Below are positions 7,214-15,559 of a stretch of 36,116 nt of DNA, one piece after another; positions within the stretch are counted from its first letter, which is position 1; each line of letters starts with the position of its first letter. The stretch is from the NCBI GenBank assembly GCA_903871875.1, contig CAIQIR010000171.1:1-36116 (forward strand). Direction: 5' to 3'. Made by a program: the position numbers and the translations under genes. The notes under the pieces were generated by a model that was given only the letters and a program-made list of their open reading frames with translations, made no database searches and was not told the origin of the DNA. Source of the stretch: an uncultured Schlesneria sp. GTDB taxonomy: Bacteria; Planctomycetota; Planctomycetia; Planctomycetales; Planctomycetaceae.

Positions 7214-7984
7214 TTACCAGCCGACGGTGTTGTACCCGCCGTCGACGTAATGGATTTCGCCCGTCACGCCGCTGGCCAGGTCACTCAAGAGGTACAGGGC
7301 GGACTTGCCGACATCGGTGGGGCCGTCTTCCCAAGGCAGCGGGGCCTTCTGCTGGTAGTGTTCGATCATGCTGTTGATGTCGCCGGTGCCGCTGGCGGCC
7401 AGGGTCTTGATGGCTCCGGCGCTGACGGCGTTCACGCGGATATGTTTGGGATGACGTCCCAGTTCGGCGGCCAGGTAACGGACGGAACATTCCAACCCGG
7501 CCTTGGCGACGGCCATCATGTTGTAGTTGGGGATATATTTCTCGGCGGCGTGGTAGGTCAGCGTGACAATGCTGCCGCCCGGATTCATCAGTGGCAACGC
7601 GGCTCGTGCCAGGGCGACCAGTGAATAGGCACTGACATCCAATGCCGTGCGCCAGCTTTCGCGGCTGGTTTCCAGGAAGGGCTTTTCGAAGGTGTCGGCC
7701 GGAGCGAAGGCGATCGAGTGAACCAGAATGTCGAACGTGCCAAATTTCTCGCCCGCCGTCTGAAAGGCGGCCGCGATATCGGCGTCATTGGTGACATCGC
7801 AGGGAGTCAAGAAGCGAGGATCGAACGGAGCGACCGCCTTGACGACTCGACGTTCAAATTTTTCGCCGGGCATGTGTGAGAAGGCCGTTTCGCAGCCGTG
7901 CTCGTGAAGCTGCTTGGCGATGTGCCATCCCAACGAATAGTCATTGAGCACACCGAAAATAAATGCCTTTTTGCCCTGCATCAT
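7214..7984 (-). CDS. fabI: Enoyl-[acyl-carrier-protein] reductase (NADH)
   Basis: Catalyses the last step of each fatty-acid elongation round, reducing trans-2-enoyl-ACP with NADH in the cytoplasm. The 256 residues match the usual FabI length (about 260). The start at 7984 (M-M-Q-G-K-K) follows AGGAAGGA with 8-base spacing, which rules out a longer upstream frame to 8023. Seen in order: the FabI-type nucleotide-binding loop G-V-L-N-D-Y-S-L-G-W (11-20), D63-V64 for the adenine site, H-S-I-A-F-A (89-94), and the catalytic set Y144, Y154 and K161 in T-Y-H-A-A-E-K-Y-I-P-N-Y and Y-N-M-M-A-V-A-K. The C-terminal G-x-I-x-Y-V-D-G-G-Y closes the short-chain dehydrogenase fold. It is a single-gene unit with its own terminator, and the group II intron ends about 185 bp upstream. 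Confidence 0.95.
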   Translation of the reverse strand: MMQGKKAFIFGVLNDYSLGWHIAKQLHEHGCETAFSHMPGEKFERRVVKAVAPFDPRFLTPCDVTNDADIAAAFQTAGEKFGTFDILVHSIAFAPADTFEKPFLETSRESWRTALDVSAYSLVALARAALPLMNPGGSIVTLTYHAAEKYIPNYNMMAVAKAGLECSVRYLAAELGRHPKHIRVNAVSAGAIKTLAASGTGDINSMIEHYQQKAPLPWEDGPTDVGKSALYLLSDLASGVTGEIHYVDGGYNTVGW

Positions 7985-8206
7985 GGGAATAGTCCTTCCT
8001 GGTGATCCTGTGTCTTCCGCCAATCAAGCTGCGGATTCGCGCGTGACGATAGCGGGAAAGCACAACCAGCGTCCAGCGACATCGTCCCCGCTTGCGCTGG
8101 GGTCAGGGGATTCTTCGATGTTCCAAAGGGACTTCGGAAGATACGCGACCGTGTGACAGATGCTCGTAAATCGGGTAGGAGGCGGGGTCGCCCCCGCCGT
8201 CCTCCC

Positions 8207-8240
8207 ACACCACCGGACGTACTCATCGTATCCGGCGGTT
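8207..8240 (-). ncRNA. Group II intron domain V
   Basis: The catalytic hairpin of the intron: lower stem CCGCCGGA pairing with TCCGGTGG, with the G-U wobble in the middle of the CGC triad. The tip (ATACGATGAGTACG) gives only a 2-3 bp upper stem, shorter than the usual five pairs capped by a tetraloop. Confidence 0.75.
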
Positions 8241-8241
8241 T

Positions 8242-9660
8242 CTAGGATGTTTGTAACTCGGCGTGTCTGCTGGTGAGGGAGATGAGGCCGAGACGGTTGA
8301 ACCAGCCGAGGGACATGGCGTGCTGAGCCGAAGGGCTACCCGCCATGCGCCACCAGCCTTTCCCCGACAGAGCCAAGATCCAAGCGGTGAACTGAGGTAC
8401 GCCGCAGGAAATAAGGAAGTCAGAGATCGGTTTCGCACGTTTCCGCTGCTTGAGTTGAACACATCGCAGGCGGTGTCGAATCCACTCATCCAGACGGTCG
8501 AGGTGAGACCGGCATTGAGCATGTCGGTAATAAGTCACCCATCCCCTCAGAAACGAGTTGAGTTCGGTCACCATCTGTTGGAGACTGACTCCTCGATTGC
8601 GTTGCGTCAGTTCACGCACCTTCTGCTTTGCCCGTTCGAGACTTTGGGGAGCGACCCCCAATTTCCCACCCGGAAGTAGACGGTGGCCCAGAAATTTCCG
8701 CTCCAGGATGTACGCTGCTGCTGACTTGTCGCGGTTAACCCGTAGTCGCAGATGCGTTTCCAGGAACGCTGTGAGCGAGGCCAGCACTCGTGCTCCCGCT
8801 GCTTTTGTCCGCACGTAGATGTTGCAGTCATCGGCATAGCGGCAGAATTTGTGCCCGCGACGCTCCAGTTCCCGGTCAAGATCATCCAGCAGCAGGTTCG
8901 CCAGCAACGGTGACAAGGGGCCGCCTTGTGGCGTCCCCTCCTGACGCGTGACGCAGGCGCCGTCTTGCATCAGTCCCGCTTCCAAGAAGCGGCGAATGAT
9001 ACGGAGCAGACGCTTATCCTTCACACGTCGCGCCAGACGTCCCATCAAGATGTCATGGTTCACCCGGTCGAAGAATTTCTCCAGGTCCATATCCACGACG
9101 ATGAGGCGTCCTTCGGCCACGTATTGCTGAGCCGCGGCCAGTGCCTGGTGGGCACTGCGGCCGGGGCGGAACCCATAGCTGGAGTTCGAGAACGTCGGAT
9201 CAAATAGCGGTTCGAGGACTTGCAAAATCGCTTGCTGGACCAGTCGGTCGACCACCGTCGGAATGCCCAATTGACGCATTCCACCTCCCGGCTTGGGAAT
9301 TTGCACTCCACGCACCGGTTGGGGCTGGTATCGTCCTTCCAGAAGCGAGACGATCAGCGTGTCCTTGTGAGCGGCAATCCAGGCCGCCAGATCGTCGAGG
9401 GTCATCCCATCGACGCCCGGTGCACCTTTATTCGCCTTCACCTTGCGATAAGCTCGGTTTAAGTTGTCTCGATCGCAAATCCTTTCCATCAGGTGGTCGG
9501 TCAAGGCGCGTGTCTGGTCTGACGCCGCGAGAGTTTGTGACTCCTCGATCCCGGCAGATTGGATGCTGTCCGCACCGCCTTGGCCGTGGCGCAGCGGTTC
9601 TCCGTCAGCTTCGAAAAGCTGCCGTTGATACCAACTGACTTGCTGTCGCTCCGTTCTCAT
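8242..9660 (-). CDS. ltrA: Group II intron reverse transcriptase/maturase
   Basis: The 472-residue intron-encoded protein splices and mobilises its host intron. Seen in order: an N-terminal RT0-like region, K-A-N-K-G-A-P-G-V-D-G-M (RT1, about 73-84), Y-Q-P-Q-P-V-R-G-V-Q-I-P-K, the G-I-P-T-V-V-D-R-L-V-Q-Q-A motif, S-S-Y-G-F-R-P-G-R-S-A-H-Q-A (RT3), V-D-M-D-L-E-K-F-F-D-R-V-N-H-D with the first catalytic Asp, G-T-P-Q-G-G-P-L-S-P-L-L-A-N, and C-R-Y-A-D-D-C-N-I-Y with the catalytic Asp pair. The thumb/maturase part follows (L-N-S-F-L-R-G-W-V-T-Y-Y), then K-G-W-W-R-M-A-G-S-P near the end. There is no HNH endonuclease domain, as expected of class C introns. No frameshift is seen and the length is normal, so it is probably active. 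Confidence 0.95.
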   Translation of the reverse strand: MRTERQQVSWYQRQLFEADGEPLRHGQGGADSIQSAGIEESQTLAASDQTRALTDHLMERICDRDNLNRAYRKVKANKGAPGVDGMTLDDLAAWIAAHKDTLIVSLLEGRYQPQPVRGVQIPKPGGGMRQLGIPTVVDRLVQQAILQVLEPLFDPTFSNSSYGFRPGRSAHQALAAAQQYVAEGRLIVVDMDLEKFFDRVNHDILMGRLARRVKDKRLLRIIRRFLEAGLMQDGACVTRQEGTPQGGPLSPLLANLLLDDLDRELERRGHKFCRYADDCNIYVRTKAAGARVLASLTAFLETHLRLRVNRDKSAAAYILERKFLGHRLLPGGKLGVAPQSLERAKQKVRELTQRNRGVSLQQMVTELNSFLRGWVTYYRHAQCRSHLDRLDEWIRHRLRCVQLKQRKRAKPISDFLISCGVPQFTAWILALSGKGWWRMAGSPSAQHAMSLGWFNRLGLISLTSRHAELQTS

Positions 9661-10102
9661 CGAGTCGTCTCAGGCGTACCTTGCATCTTAGATTCGGTCC
9701 TTCGTCGGTGAGTAAGTCATGACCAACATGCCTGACGATGCACCCCGACTACTACGACCTCGGCTGACTTCTCCCCTCGCGTCTTCCGATGTTGCCACCG
9801 GAATAGCCGGATCGACCGGCACGAAGAGAGATCTCCCTGGGTAAGTTGTGGTTCTTTCCCTTGGGCCTCGCCGGATTTACCTGCGTGAGTGTCTGGATGA
9901 GCATTGGGCATCCCCGTCCATTGCCGGGTTACCCCACCACGCCGGCCTTGTATCCGGTTTCTGTTCGTCGAGTCCAAGTTTCGCTTTCGGCTCCCTTCAG
10001 ATTCCACCTCACGGCGGACACCCTGTCCTACGGCTCACGGTTCCGGTCATCACGGCCCGTAGAGAACTTACATCTCCGAGAAACACAACATGCCAGGCGC
10101 AC

Positions 10103-10141
10103 AAAAAACTTGCCATCGTCAAAAAAGTCGACGATGGCAAG
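10103..10141 (-). terminator. Intrinsic terminator of the TIR-lipoprotein unit, target site of the intron
   Basis: A perfect 12-bp stem CTTGCCATCGTC (10109-10120) with GACGATGGCAAG (10130-10141) and a 9-base loop, followed on the minus strand by six Ts (10108-10103). It lies 103 bases past the stop of the 1352-residue lipoprotein gene. The intron begins at the very next base, leaving the terminator intact. Confidence 0.92.
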
Positions 10142-10243
10142 GACTAGAGAGGCCGCTTGCACCATCATCAACAATCCGACGGGCGGTGTCGTATTGCGCG
10201 TGGGCGTGGGTCGGTCGAGGTGCGGTGGAGTTCCCTTCAACTG

Positions 10244-13200
10244 TTATTCCGCGGTGGCCTCAAGACCGAAGGCGAGGCTGGCGTCCTTGACGTCCTTTTT
10301 GCTTCCCCGCAGAAGATAGTCGGGGGTATGGGTGTTGCGATGTTCGACAGTGGCCAGATCGGCGAGATCGACCCATTCCAGATTCGAGTCATCATTCGCC
10401 CAGCGCATCAAGGCGATCCACGTGGCGTATTCACGAGCTTTCCTCAACGGTTCGAACGATTTTTCTAGTTCAGGAATCAGGCGTGTCGCCTCCTTGCCCG
10501 CCTTCTTCGTATGAGAGACGGCATCTGTGCGTTCCAATCCGTCATCGGTTGCTTTGATCTGGCCGTAGACGTAGCGGATGCGGAGGGATGTTTCGGGGAC
10601 CATTTCCGTTTCCACCTCTTTGAAATGAATCTCGGAGTCAGTCAACAGCGATAGATGGGTCGTCGTCATCAAATGCAAGATCTCTGTCGAGACTTGTTTT
10701 AATGTCGTTTTGTTCTCTCGGGGCGATGCCATGATGGACAATGCCGCGCATTGGATATACCGCCAGGGAACCCGATCCGGATTCGCGACGACTTCCAGCA
10801 GGAGCGACCGTAGTGCAATCTTGCGATCCTTGATCATTTCGTCGAAGAATGATCGCATAAGACCTTGTTCCTCCAGGTACTTCTTGTACCCCTCCTCGTT
10901 CATGAGCGATGCGAGATCGCTATGATTGATTTTTTCCAAGTTCTGTTCTTTTTCTTCTGCCGTGATGGAGCCTTTGCGGAAGAGCTGTTCAAGGTCCTTT
11001 CTCAGAAAGTCGCGAAAGTCCTTCAGGCTCTGTTCGTTCTCCAGGGTGACAAACGTCTGAAATCGTGCCTCCGCATCCTCGTCCGATTCGTTGATCGCTC
11101 GAAGGATGAAGTCCAGTCGAGATTTCCCGGCAGGAAGCAATTGATGGATCAGGTCGTCGAACTTTGGAATCCCTTTCTCAGAGGAGGGTTCGTCAAGGCT
11201 TGCCACTTCGCCCATTTTTTTCAGGAATTGGGCGATAGGAAGATGTTCTCCCATCAGATCCCTCGCCTGCTCGACGAGCGGCCGCATTTGCGCAACAAAC
11301 GGATTGACACCCCCGTTGGGTAGCTTGTCTTCACCCAGCATCCAAGGCAGTCTGTCGGCTTCGAGGATGTCAAGCCCCACTTGCGTGTCTCGAAGTTCCG
11401 GGTGAAGAAGGACTTTCGAAATGACTTGAGAGACAAGCGGGTTCGCACGAGCTCCGGTATAGCCAATCGAAATGGCGACAGGATCTTTCGATCGCGCCAG
11501 CAAGAAACAGGTCTTTAATACTTCGGGTGACACCTTCGGCAGCTTGATTCGTTCGCCGGATTGACGGACCAGGTACAGTTGTTGTTCGCTGCCGACATAA
11601 ATCAGTCCCCCCTTTTTCCAATTGCCCTCCACGCGAGCGACCGTTCCAAACGCAACACCTCCCGGCAGGAACTTGATCGATTTCAGCTTGTCGATCTTTT
11701 CAAACTTGACCGGTTGCAGTGTGCCGTTTTTGGGATCGGGATTCCCCTTCGAATCTTGTTTCAGTAACCAACCCTTCAGTTCGGGCCGCTCGCCCTTGGT
11801 CGCCTTTCGGACCTCGCCTTTGGGGCCGTCTTCGATCATGAGGTACGGATTTTCGGGTTCTCGTACCGCAGCGATTTTCGTCTCTTTCTTTCCACTAAGT
11901 AGTTCCATGACACCGAACTTGGCCTGATCGAATTCGATCTGTTCGCGAGCCAGCTTGGCATCTCCAAAGGGGCTGGCTGTCGTCGGTCGTCGCCGGACTT
12001 CGGCCGTGGCCGCACTTCCACCACCGCCAAGACCACCGAGAGGCGTTTTCGGGCCGGAGCCCTTCAGAGGCGAGGATGCCGGGCCGTTTTCGTTGTCGGG
12101 TCGTCCAACAACAATTGATTTGCCGGAGGAATCCGCAGTCGCTCCGCTTCCCCCGGCCCCTCCTGGCTTACCCGGGGTGGGATCTTTCGGCGAGCCGGGC
12201 GAAGGATCAACGGGGGAACCTGGCGGAGGGTCGATTGGTGGGGTTGGCCAGCCATCAGGTTTGCCGCCGTCGGGTTCGGAGCTCACCAACAGAACAATCA
12301 GCTTCTGGGCAGAATGTGCTTCGGCAACTTGAGGTTGTTTTTCCGTCTTACGCGAAGCGGCATCGACCTGCTTCCATAAATCGGCGACCTGATCAGGAGC
12401 AATCAGGGTCTCAGACGTCGCTCTCAAGCCTTCGCGAATTCGCTCTTCGGTGGAGACGAGCGAACGACGCATCTTCTCGATCAGTGACTGAAAGTCGGCA
12501 GCTTGATCTGCGGGGAGCCCGCGCGTCGTGAACTTGGTCCGAAGTTTGTAATATTCCTCTGCATCGGCAGCGTACTTTTTGACTTGCGAACGATACCCGT
12601 CCAAGGCGATTTTATTCATTTGCTCCATTGCTTCCGCATTGGCAAACGACACGCGTTCCAGATAACGCCGATTTGATGACCAGGATTCCATCATCCCGGG
12701 GTCTGTACTGAGCACTTCGTCAATCGTGGCGCTGGCTTGGCGTATCAGCAAATCTCGAGTTGGTTCATCGAGCTGGGCAAGATCGATTGCGGGCATGCGC
12801 GACTGCCCGTTGTTCGCCTGGCGAAATTTGATTTCGCGTTGCACTGCATCCCGTTCGGCTTCGATGACCTTCAGGTCGTAGGTGTTTCCTTTCTCATAAA
12901 CATGGTCAAGACCGGCCTCCTGGATTGCCCGGTTGTGGAGCAACGCATCATTGAGGAGAAAGTTAACCTCAATCAGGTCACCATTGCTCAACTGGCTGAC
13001 CATCCAATCCGGGGCTGAGGCGCGGAATGCCTCCGGAAAGACGAGATCTTTCACAGATCCCGCGGATAGTTCTGTCAATTCGCGCCAGTGAGTCATCAAA
13101 GCCGCTTCCAATCGGGTCGCCTTGACCGGATCATTCCACCGACTTAAGAGAAGCTCTTTGGCGACATCGGCGACTTTTTCGGATCCGATTTTTGGTGCGA

Positions 13201-14302
13201 AACCTCGGGCTCGTTCGAGGCACCATTCGCCATGTCGCTGGAATGCATTCGATTCGGGAATGATGCTCGTTTTGCCGAGTTGTGCGATCTTAAGACGTAC
13301 CGCCTCGTCAGATCCGTCGAGCGCCAGTGCTTTTGCCAGTAGCTTTTCACGACGATTCTGGATCTCGGTGTCGCGTGAGGCCACACGCTGGTCGATCCAT
13401 TCCACCAGTTTCGGAGTCGGTTGATGACCGGGTTTTGATTTATCGAAATCGGCTTGAAGGTTGACTGGCCCCTTTTCAATCGCCTCATGAACCAAAGCCA
13501 ATTTCGTTTCGAGCGCCGCCGCGGCCTTGGCAAAGGCTCCATTGGGACGGGTTGCCGCCGCCTTTTTGAAATGCGCGAGCTGAGTCTCGCATTTATCGCG
13601 AATCAATTTCGCATCTTCCTGGCTAACCAGCCGGAATTCGTTGTCCGGAATAAATCCCTTCGGCAAGGCAAGGCGGTTGGCAAGCTCGCGAGCGTGCTCG
13701 ATGTGCCAGTCGGCCGCAGCCGCGTAATCGTAGGAATCGGCGTTACCACGGACCAACAGGTTCTCACCCGCGGTCAGCAGGTGCTCGATCTGGTTCTGAA
13801 GGGCTTTGAATTCCCACGGGCGACTGCCTTCGGTGCCCTCCAGCGACGCGGTACTCTCGGCCACTTTCTGGCCAGTTTTGGCGGCGTTTTCCGAGGAAGC
13901 CGACACCGACGTTTTATTCGTTTCCGGGGACGACTTCTCATCCGCTGGTTTCCCAGATGCGATACTCGCGTTTGTTGTCTGGGGGCTGAACACCGGCCAC
14001 AAATGTTGAATTCGGTCTTCGATCCCGGAAACGCGAGGATCAAGATCGACGACCTGCGTCCGGGCCGTTTCCCGCTTTGTGATTGCGACACCGGCTTGAG
14101 TTTGAACGTCCTTGAACGCCTCGGCGATCCGTACCGACGTCGGGTCGGGGGCAGGATTGCTTGATGTCGGAATCTTGTGGACGCTGGACTCGGTGATTTT
14201 TGAGTCTGAACAACCCCAAAGTGAGGCGCACGCCAACACCCCGAAGAACCCGGTTCGAAAACCCCTGCAAAAACTCTGCTTCCGTTTCGGCGACATTTTC
14301 AT
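10244..14302 (-). CDS. Very large lipoprotein of unknown function, TIR-gene partner
   Basis: Encodes 1352 residues; the ATG at 14302 follows GGAG with 7-base spacing. The start is a lipoprotein signal peptide: a basic region, a hydrophobic stretch (F-F-G-V-L-A-C-A-S) and the lipobox L-W-G-C with Cys31, so it should be anchored in a membrane. Residues about 50-670 are mostly charged and helical. A proline/glycine-rich linker with repeated D-P-x-P-G-S/K-P units spans about 685-750. The second half (about 770-1352) has a compact, partly beta-rich portion (S-E-Q-Q-L-Y-L-V at about 920, G-Y-T-G-A-R-A-N-P at about 950) and then helical sequence. I recognise no catalytic motif. Its start is 24 bases past the stop of the TIR gene and the pair shares one terminator. 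It may be a scaffold or surface sensor; this is inference. Confidence 0.85.
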   Translation of the reverse strand: MKMSPKRKQSFCRGFRTGFFGVLACASLWGCSDSKITESSVHKIPTSSNPAPDPTSVRIAEAFKDVQTQAGVAITKRETARTQVVDLDPRVSGIEDRIQHLWPVFSPQTTNASIASGKPADEKSSPETNKTSVSASSENAAKTGQKVAESTASLEGTEGSRPWEFKALQNQIEHLLTAGENLLVRGNADSYDYAAAADWHIEHARELANRLALPKGFIPDNEFRLVSQEDAKLIRDKCETQLAHFKKAAATRPNGAFAKAAAALETKLALVHEAIEKGPVNLQADFDKSKPGHQPTPKLVEWIDQRVASRDTEIQNRREKLLAKALALDGSDEAVRLKIAQLGKTSIIPESNAFQRHGEWCLERARGFAPKIGSEKVADVAKELLLSRWNDPVKATRLEAALMTHWRELTELSAGSVKDLVFPEAFRASAPDWMVSQLSNGDLIEVNFLLNDALLHNRAIQEAGLDHVYEKGNTYDLKVIEAERDAVQREIKFRQANNGQSRMPAIDLAQLDEPTRDLLIRQASATIDEVLSTDPGMMESWSSNRRYLERVSFANAEAMEQMNKIALDGYRSQVKKYAADAEEYYKLRTKFTTRGLPADQAADFQSLIEKMRRSLVSTEERIREGLRATSETLIAPDQVADLWKQVDAASRKTEKQPQVAEAHSAQKLIVLLVSSEPDGGKPDGWPTPPIDPPPGSPVDPSPGSPKDPTPGKPGGAGGSGATADSSGKSIVVGRPDNENGPASSPLKGSGPKTPLGGLGGGGSAATAEVRRRPTTASPFGDAKLAREQIEFDQAKFGVMELLSGKKETKIAAVREPENPYLMIEDGPKGEVRKATKGERPELKGWLLKQDSKGNPDPKNGTLQPVKFEKIDKLKSIKFLPGGVAFGTVARVEGNWKKGGLIYVGSEQQLYLVRQSGERIKLPKVSPEVLKTCFLLARSKDPVAISIGYTGARANPLVSQVISKVLLHPELRDTQVGLDILEADRLPWMLGEDKLPNGGVNPFVAQMRPLVEQARDLMGEHLPIAQFLKKMGEVASLDEPSSEKGIPKFDDLIHQLLPAGKSRLDFILRAINESDEDAEARFQTFVTLENEQSLKDFRDFLRKDLEQLFRKGSITAEEKEQNLEKINHSDLASLMNEEGYKKYLEEQGLMRSFFDEMIKDRKIALRSLLLEVVANPDRVPWRYIQCAALSIMASPRENKTTLKQVSTEILHLMTTTHLSLLTDSEIHFKEVETEMVPETSLRIRYVYGQIKATDDGLERTDAVSHTKKAGKEATRLIPELEKSFEPLRKAREYATWIALMRWANDDSNLEWVDLADLATVEHRNTHTPDYLLRGSKKDVKDASLAFGLEATAE

Positions 14303-14326
14303 AGTTCCACTCCGGCAAATGTGTGG

Positions 14327-15223
14327 TCAATGATGGGGAGTGTCACTGCTCCAAAGAGCGGTGACGAACAGGTCAAGGCATTCGCGCAACGTGGAATACT
14401 CCAGTTCCATCTTTTCGCGGCTTTCGGAAAGCTGCCTTTCGAAGGTCGCCCGGTACATTAAGCTCGCGGGAGTCTGCATTGCTGCGACGGCATCTCTCAT
14501 GTTTCCTTGATAAATCTCGATCATTTCGGTGGCATAGCGGGCGCGAAGAACGGTCTGCTTGGCGGCGAGTCCGACGTGGTTGAGACTTGCGCCGAACTGA
14601 CATCCTGATGCCCCCTGGAACTCAACTTGAGCCTGCTGAGCCTCTGCGTGAATCAAGCCGGGGTCCTCTTTCATCCGGTTTTGAATCCGATTCAAAAGAA
14701 GATCGCACTCCATGTCGCTGAGGTTCTTGACGCCGATCAATGTCCGGAAGTCAGCCTGGGCCGGTTCCGGCGATCGCAGGTGATTTGAAGGCGTCGATGT
14801 CTTCTGAGATGCAGTGGTGAATCCCATGGCAGCCACGACCGCGTCTGCGACCTTCTGCGGGTCTCGCGAACCTTTCGGCGTCAGGCGATGCAAGTGGGTG
14901 TAGAGTGGAGGCAAGGGGGTGTCGTCGATGGCCACAATGAACAATCGCAAGCCGTGATAAACCTGCAACTCATGCATCACATTGAGTTCGATCTCGACAT
15001 ACCGCGAACCACTCGCCGCTTTTGACCAGACGACGATTCCCACGCGGCTGGTGCCTAGCGCCTTGTTAATTTCAGAGACGTGACTGTCGCCAACCTTCAG
15101 TGATTCCGGAGCGAAGAATACTCGCATCCCACGCATCACGATGGCCTGATAAAGTGTCCGTGCGAACACTTTGTCAGCGTGATTGAAAGAAATGAACGCG
15201 GAGTAGATTTCTGGCAATTCCAT
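14327..15223 (-). CDS. TIR-domain protein
   Basis: Encodes 298 residues. Residues 5-135 form a TIR domain of the prokaryotic TIR_2 type: Y-S-A-F-I-S-F-N-H-A-D (7-17, box 1), V-F-F-A-P-E-S-L-K-V-G-D (BB-loop region, 35-46), V-G-I-V-V-W-S-K (61-68), then S-R-Y-V-E-I-E-L (73-80), where E79 aligns with the catalytic glutamate of NAD-cleaving TIR domains. Residues 160-298 are a helical region of unknown type with many Gln, Glu and Met residues. There is no signal peptide or membrane segment, so it should be cytoplasmic. TIR proteins in bacteria serve in NAD depletion during phage defence or in protein-protein signalling; which applies here is open. The ribosome binding site is weak. It is the first gene of a pair with the large lipoprotein. 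Confidence 0.88.
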   Translation of the reverse strand: MELPEIYSAFISFNHADKVFARTLYQAIVMRGMRVFFAPESLKVGDSHVSEINKALGTSRVGIVVWSKAASGSRYVEIELNVMHELQVYHGLRLFIVAIDDTPLPPLYTHLHRLTPKGSRDPQKVADAVVAAMGFTTASQKTSTPSNHLRSPEPAQADFRTLIGVKNLSDMECDLLLNRIQNRMKEDPGLIHAEAQQAQVEFQGASGCQFGASLNHVGLAAKQTVLRARYATEMIEIYQGNMRDAVAAMQTPASLMYRATFERQLSESREKMELEYSTLRECLDLFVTALWSSDTPHH

Positions 15224-15559
15224 CTCTGACTCGCGAACGGATGAAAAATGAGAAGCTCAAATCAACACCTCGCCAGTAGCGCATAGCATGCATTCAGTCG
15301 GCCGAAAACGCAACAGCACTGCGCTTTTTAGCAACTCGAAGTAGCACCAACACGCATTTAGAGCATCGACGCAGTGTTTTAATGCCACAATGAGACCCAC
15401 GCGTTCGTCTTGTCGTCGTCCTCTACACTCGTGAAGGAGATCACGAACCTCGGGGTGAATGACAAGGAATCTCAGTCTATCCGTGCATCCGTCTCCCACA
15501 GACATCTATACGTCTGTTGATTGGGTGCGAATCGTCACGAGGGGATGGTTGGCGGCCCC
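15224..15559. other. Intergenic stretch between ceramidase-like and TIR genes
   Basis: No gene is supported. An 82-codon minus-strand frame (15257-15505) is Cys-rich and has no recognisable motif; it looks like noise. The promoter of the TIR-lipoprotein unit should lie here, but I see no convincing -35/-10 pair. Confidence 0.5.

Larger units (their letters stand above)
8170..10102 (-). mobile_element. Group IIC intron, apparently complete
   Basis: The 5' end at 10102 reads GTGCGCC, fitting the GUGYG consensus, and directly follows a hairpin plus six Ts, the standard target of class C introns. The leader 10102-9661 has the look of a folded domain I. The reverse transcriptase gene sits in domain IV. 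Domain V (about 8207-8240) starts 2 bases after its stop, with a CCGCCGGA/TCCGGTGG stem containing a CGC catalytic triad with G-U wobble, as in class C. Domain VI (about 8205-8170) has a GGCGGGG/CCCCGCC stem, a likely branch-point A at 8176, 7 bases from the end, and ends in CCGAT at 8170, fitting the AY consensus. The total length of 1933 is typical. The upper stem of domain V looks short and deserves folding. Confidence 0.88.

Noticed and set aside
13454-14164. 236-codon plus-strand ORF
   Set aside because: It lies wholly opposite the lipoprotein gene and has no recognisable domain.
10244-15223. Named anti-phage system (for example Thoeris) around the TIR gene
   Set aside because: No ThsA-like SLOG/SIR2 partner or other known defence gene is next to it, so naming a known system is not justified.
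15257-15505. 82-codon Cys-rich minus-strand ORF
   Set aside because: No ribosome binding site, no recognisable motif and noise-like composition.
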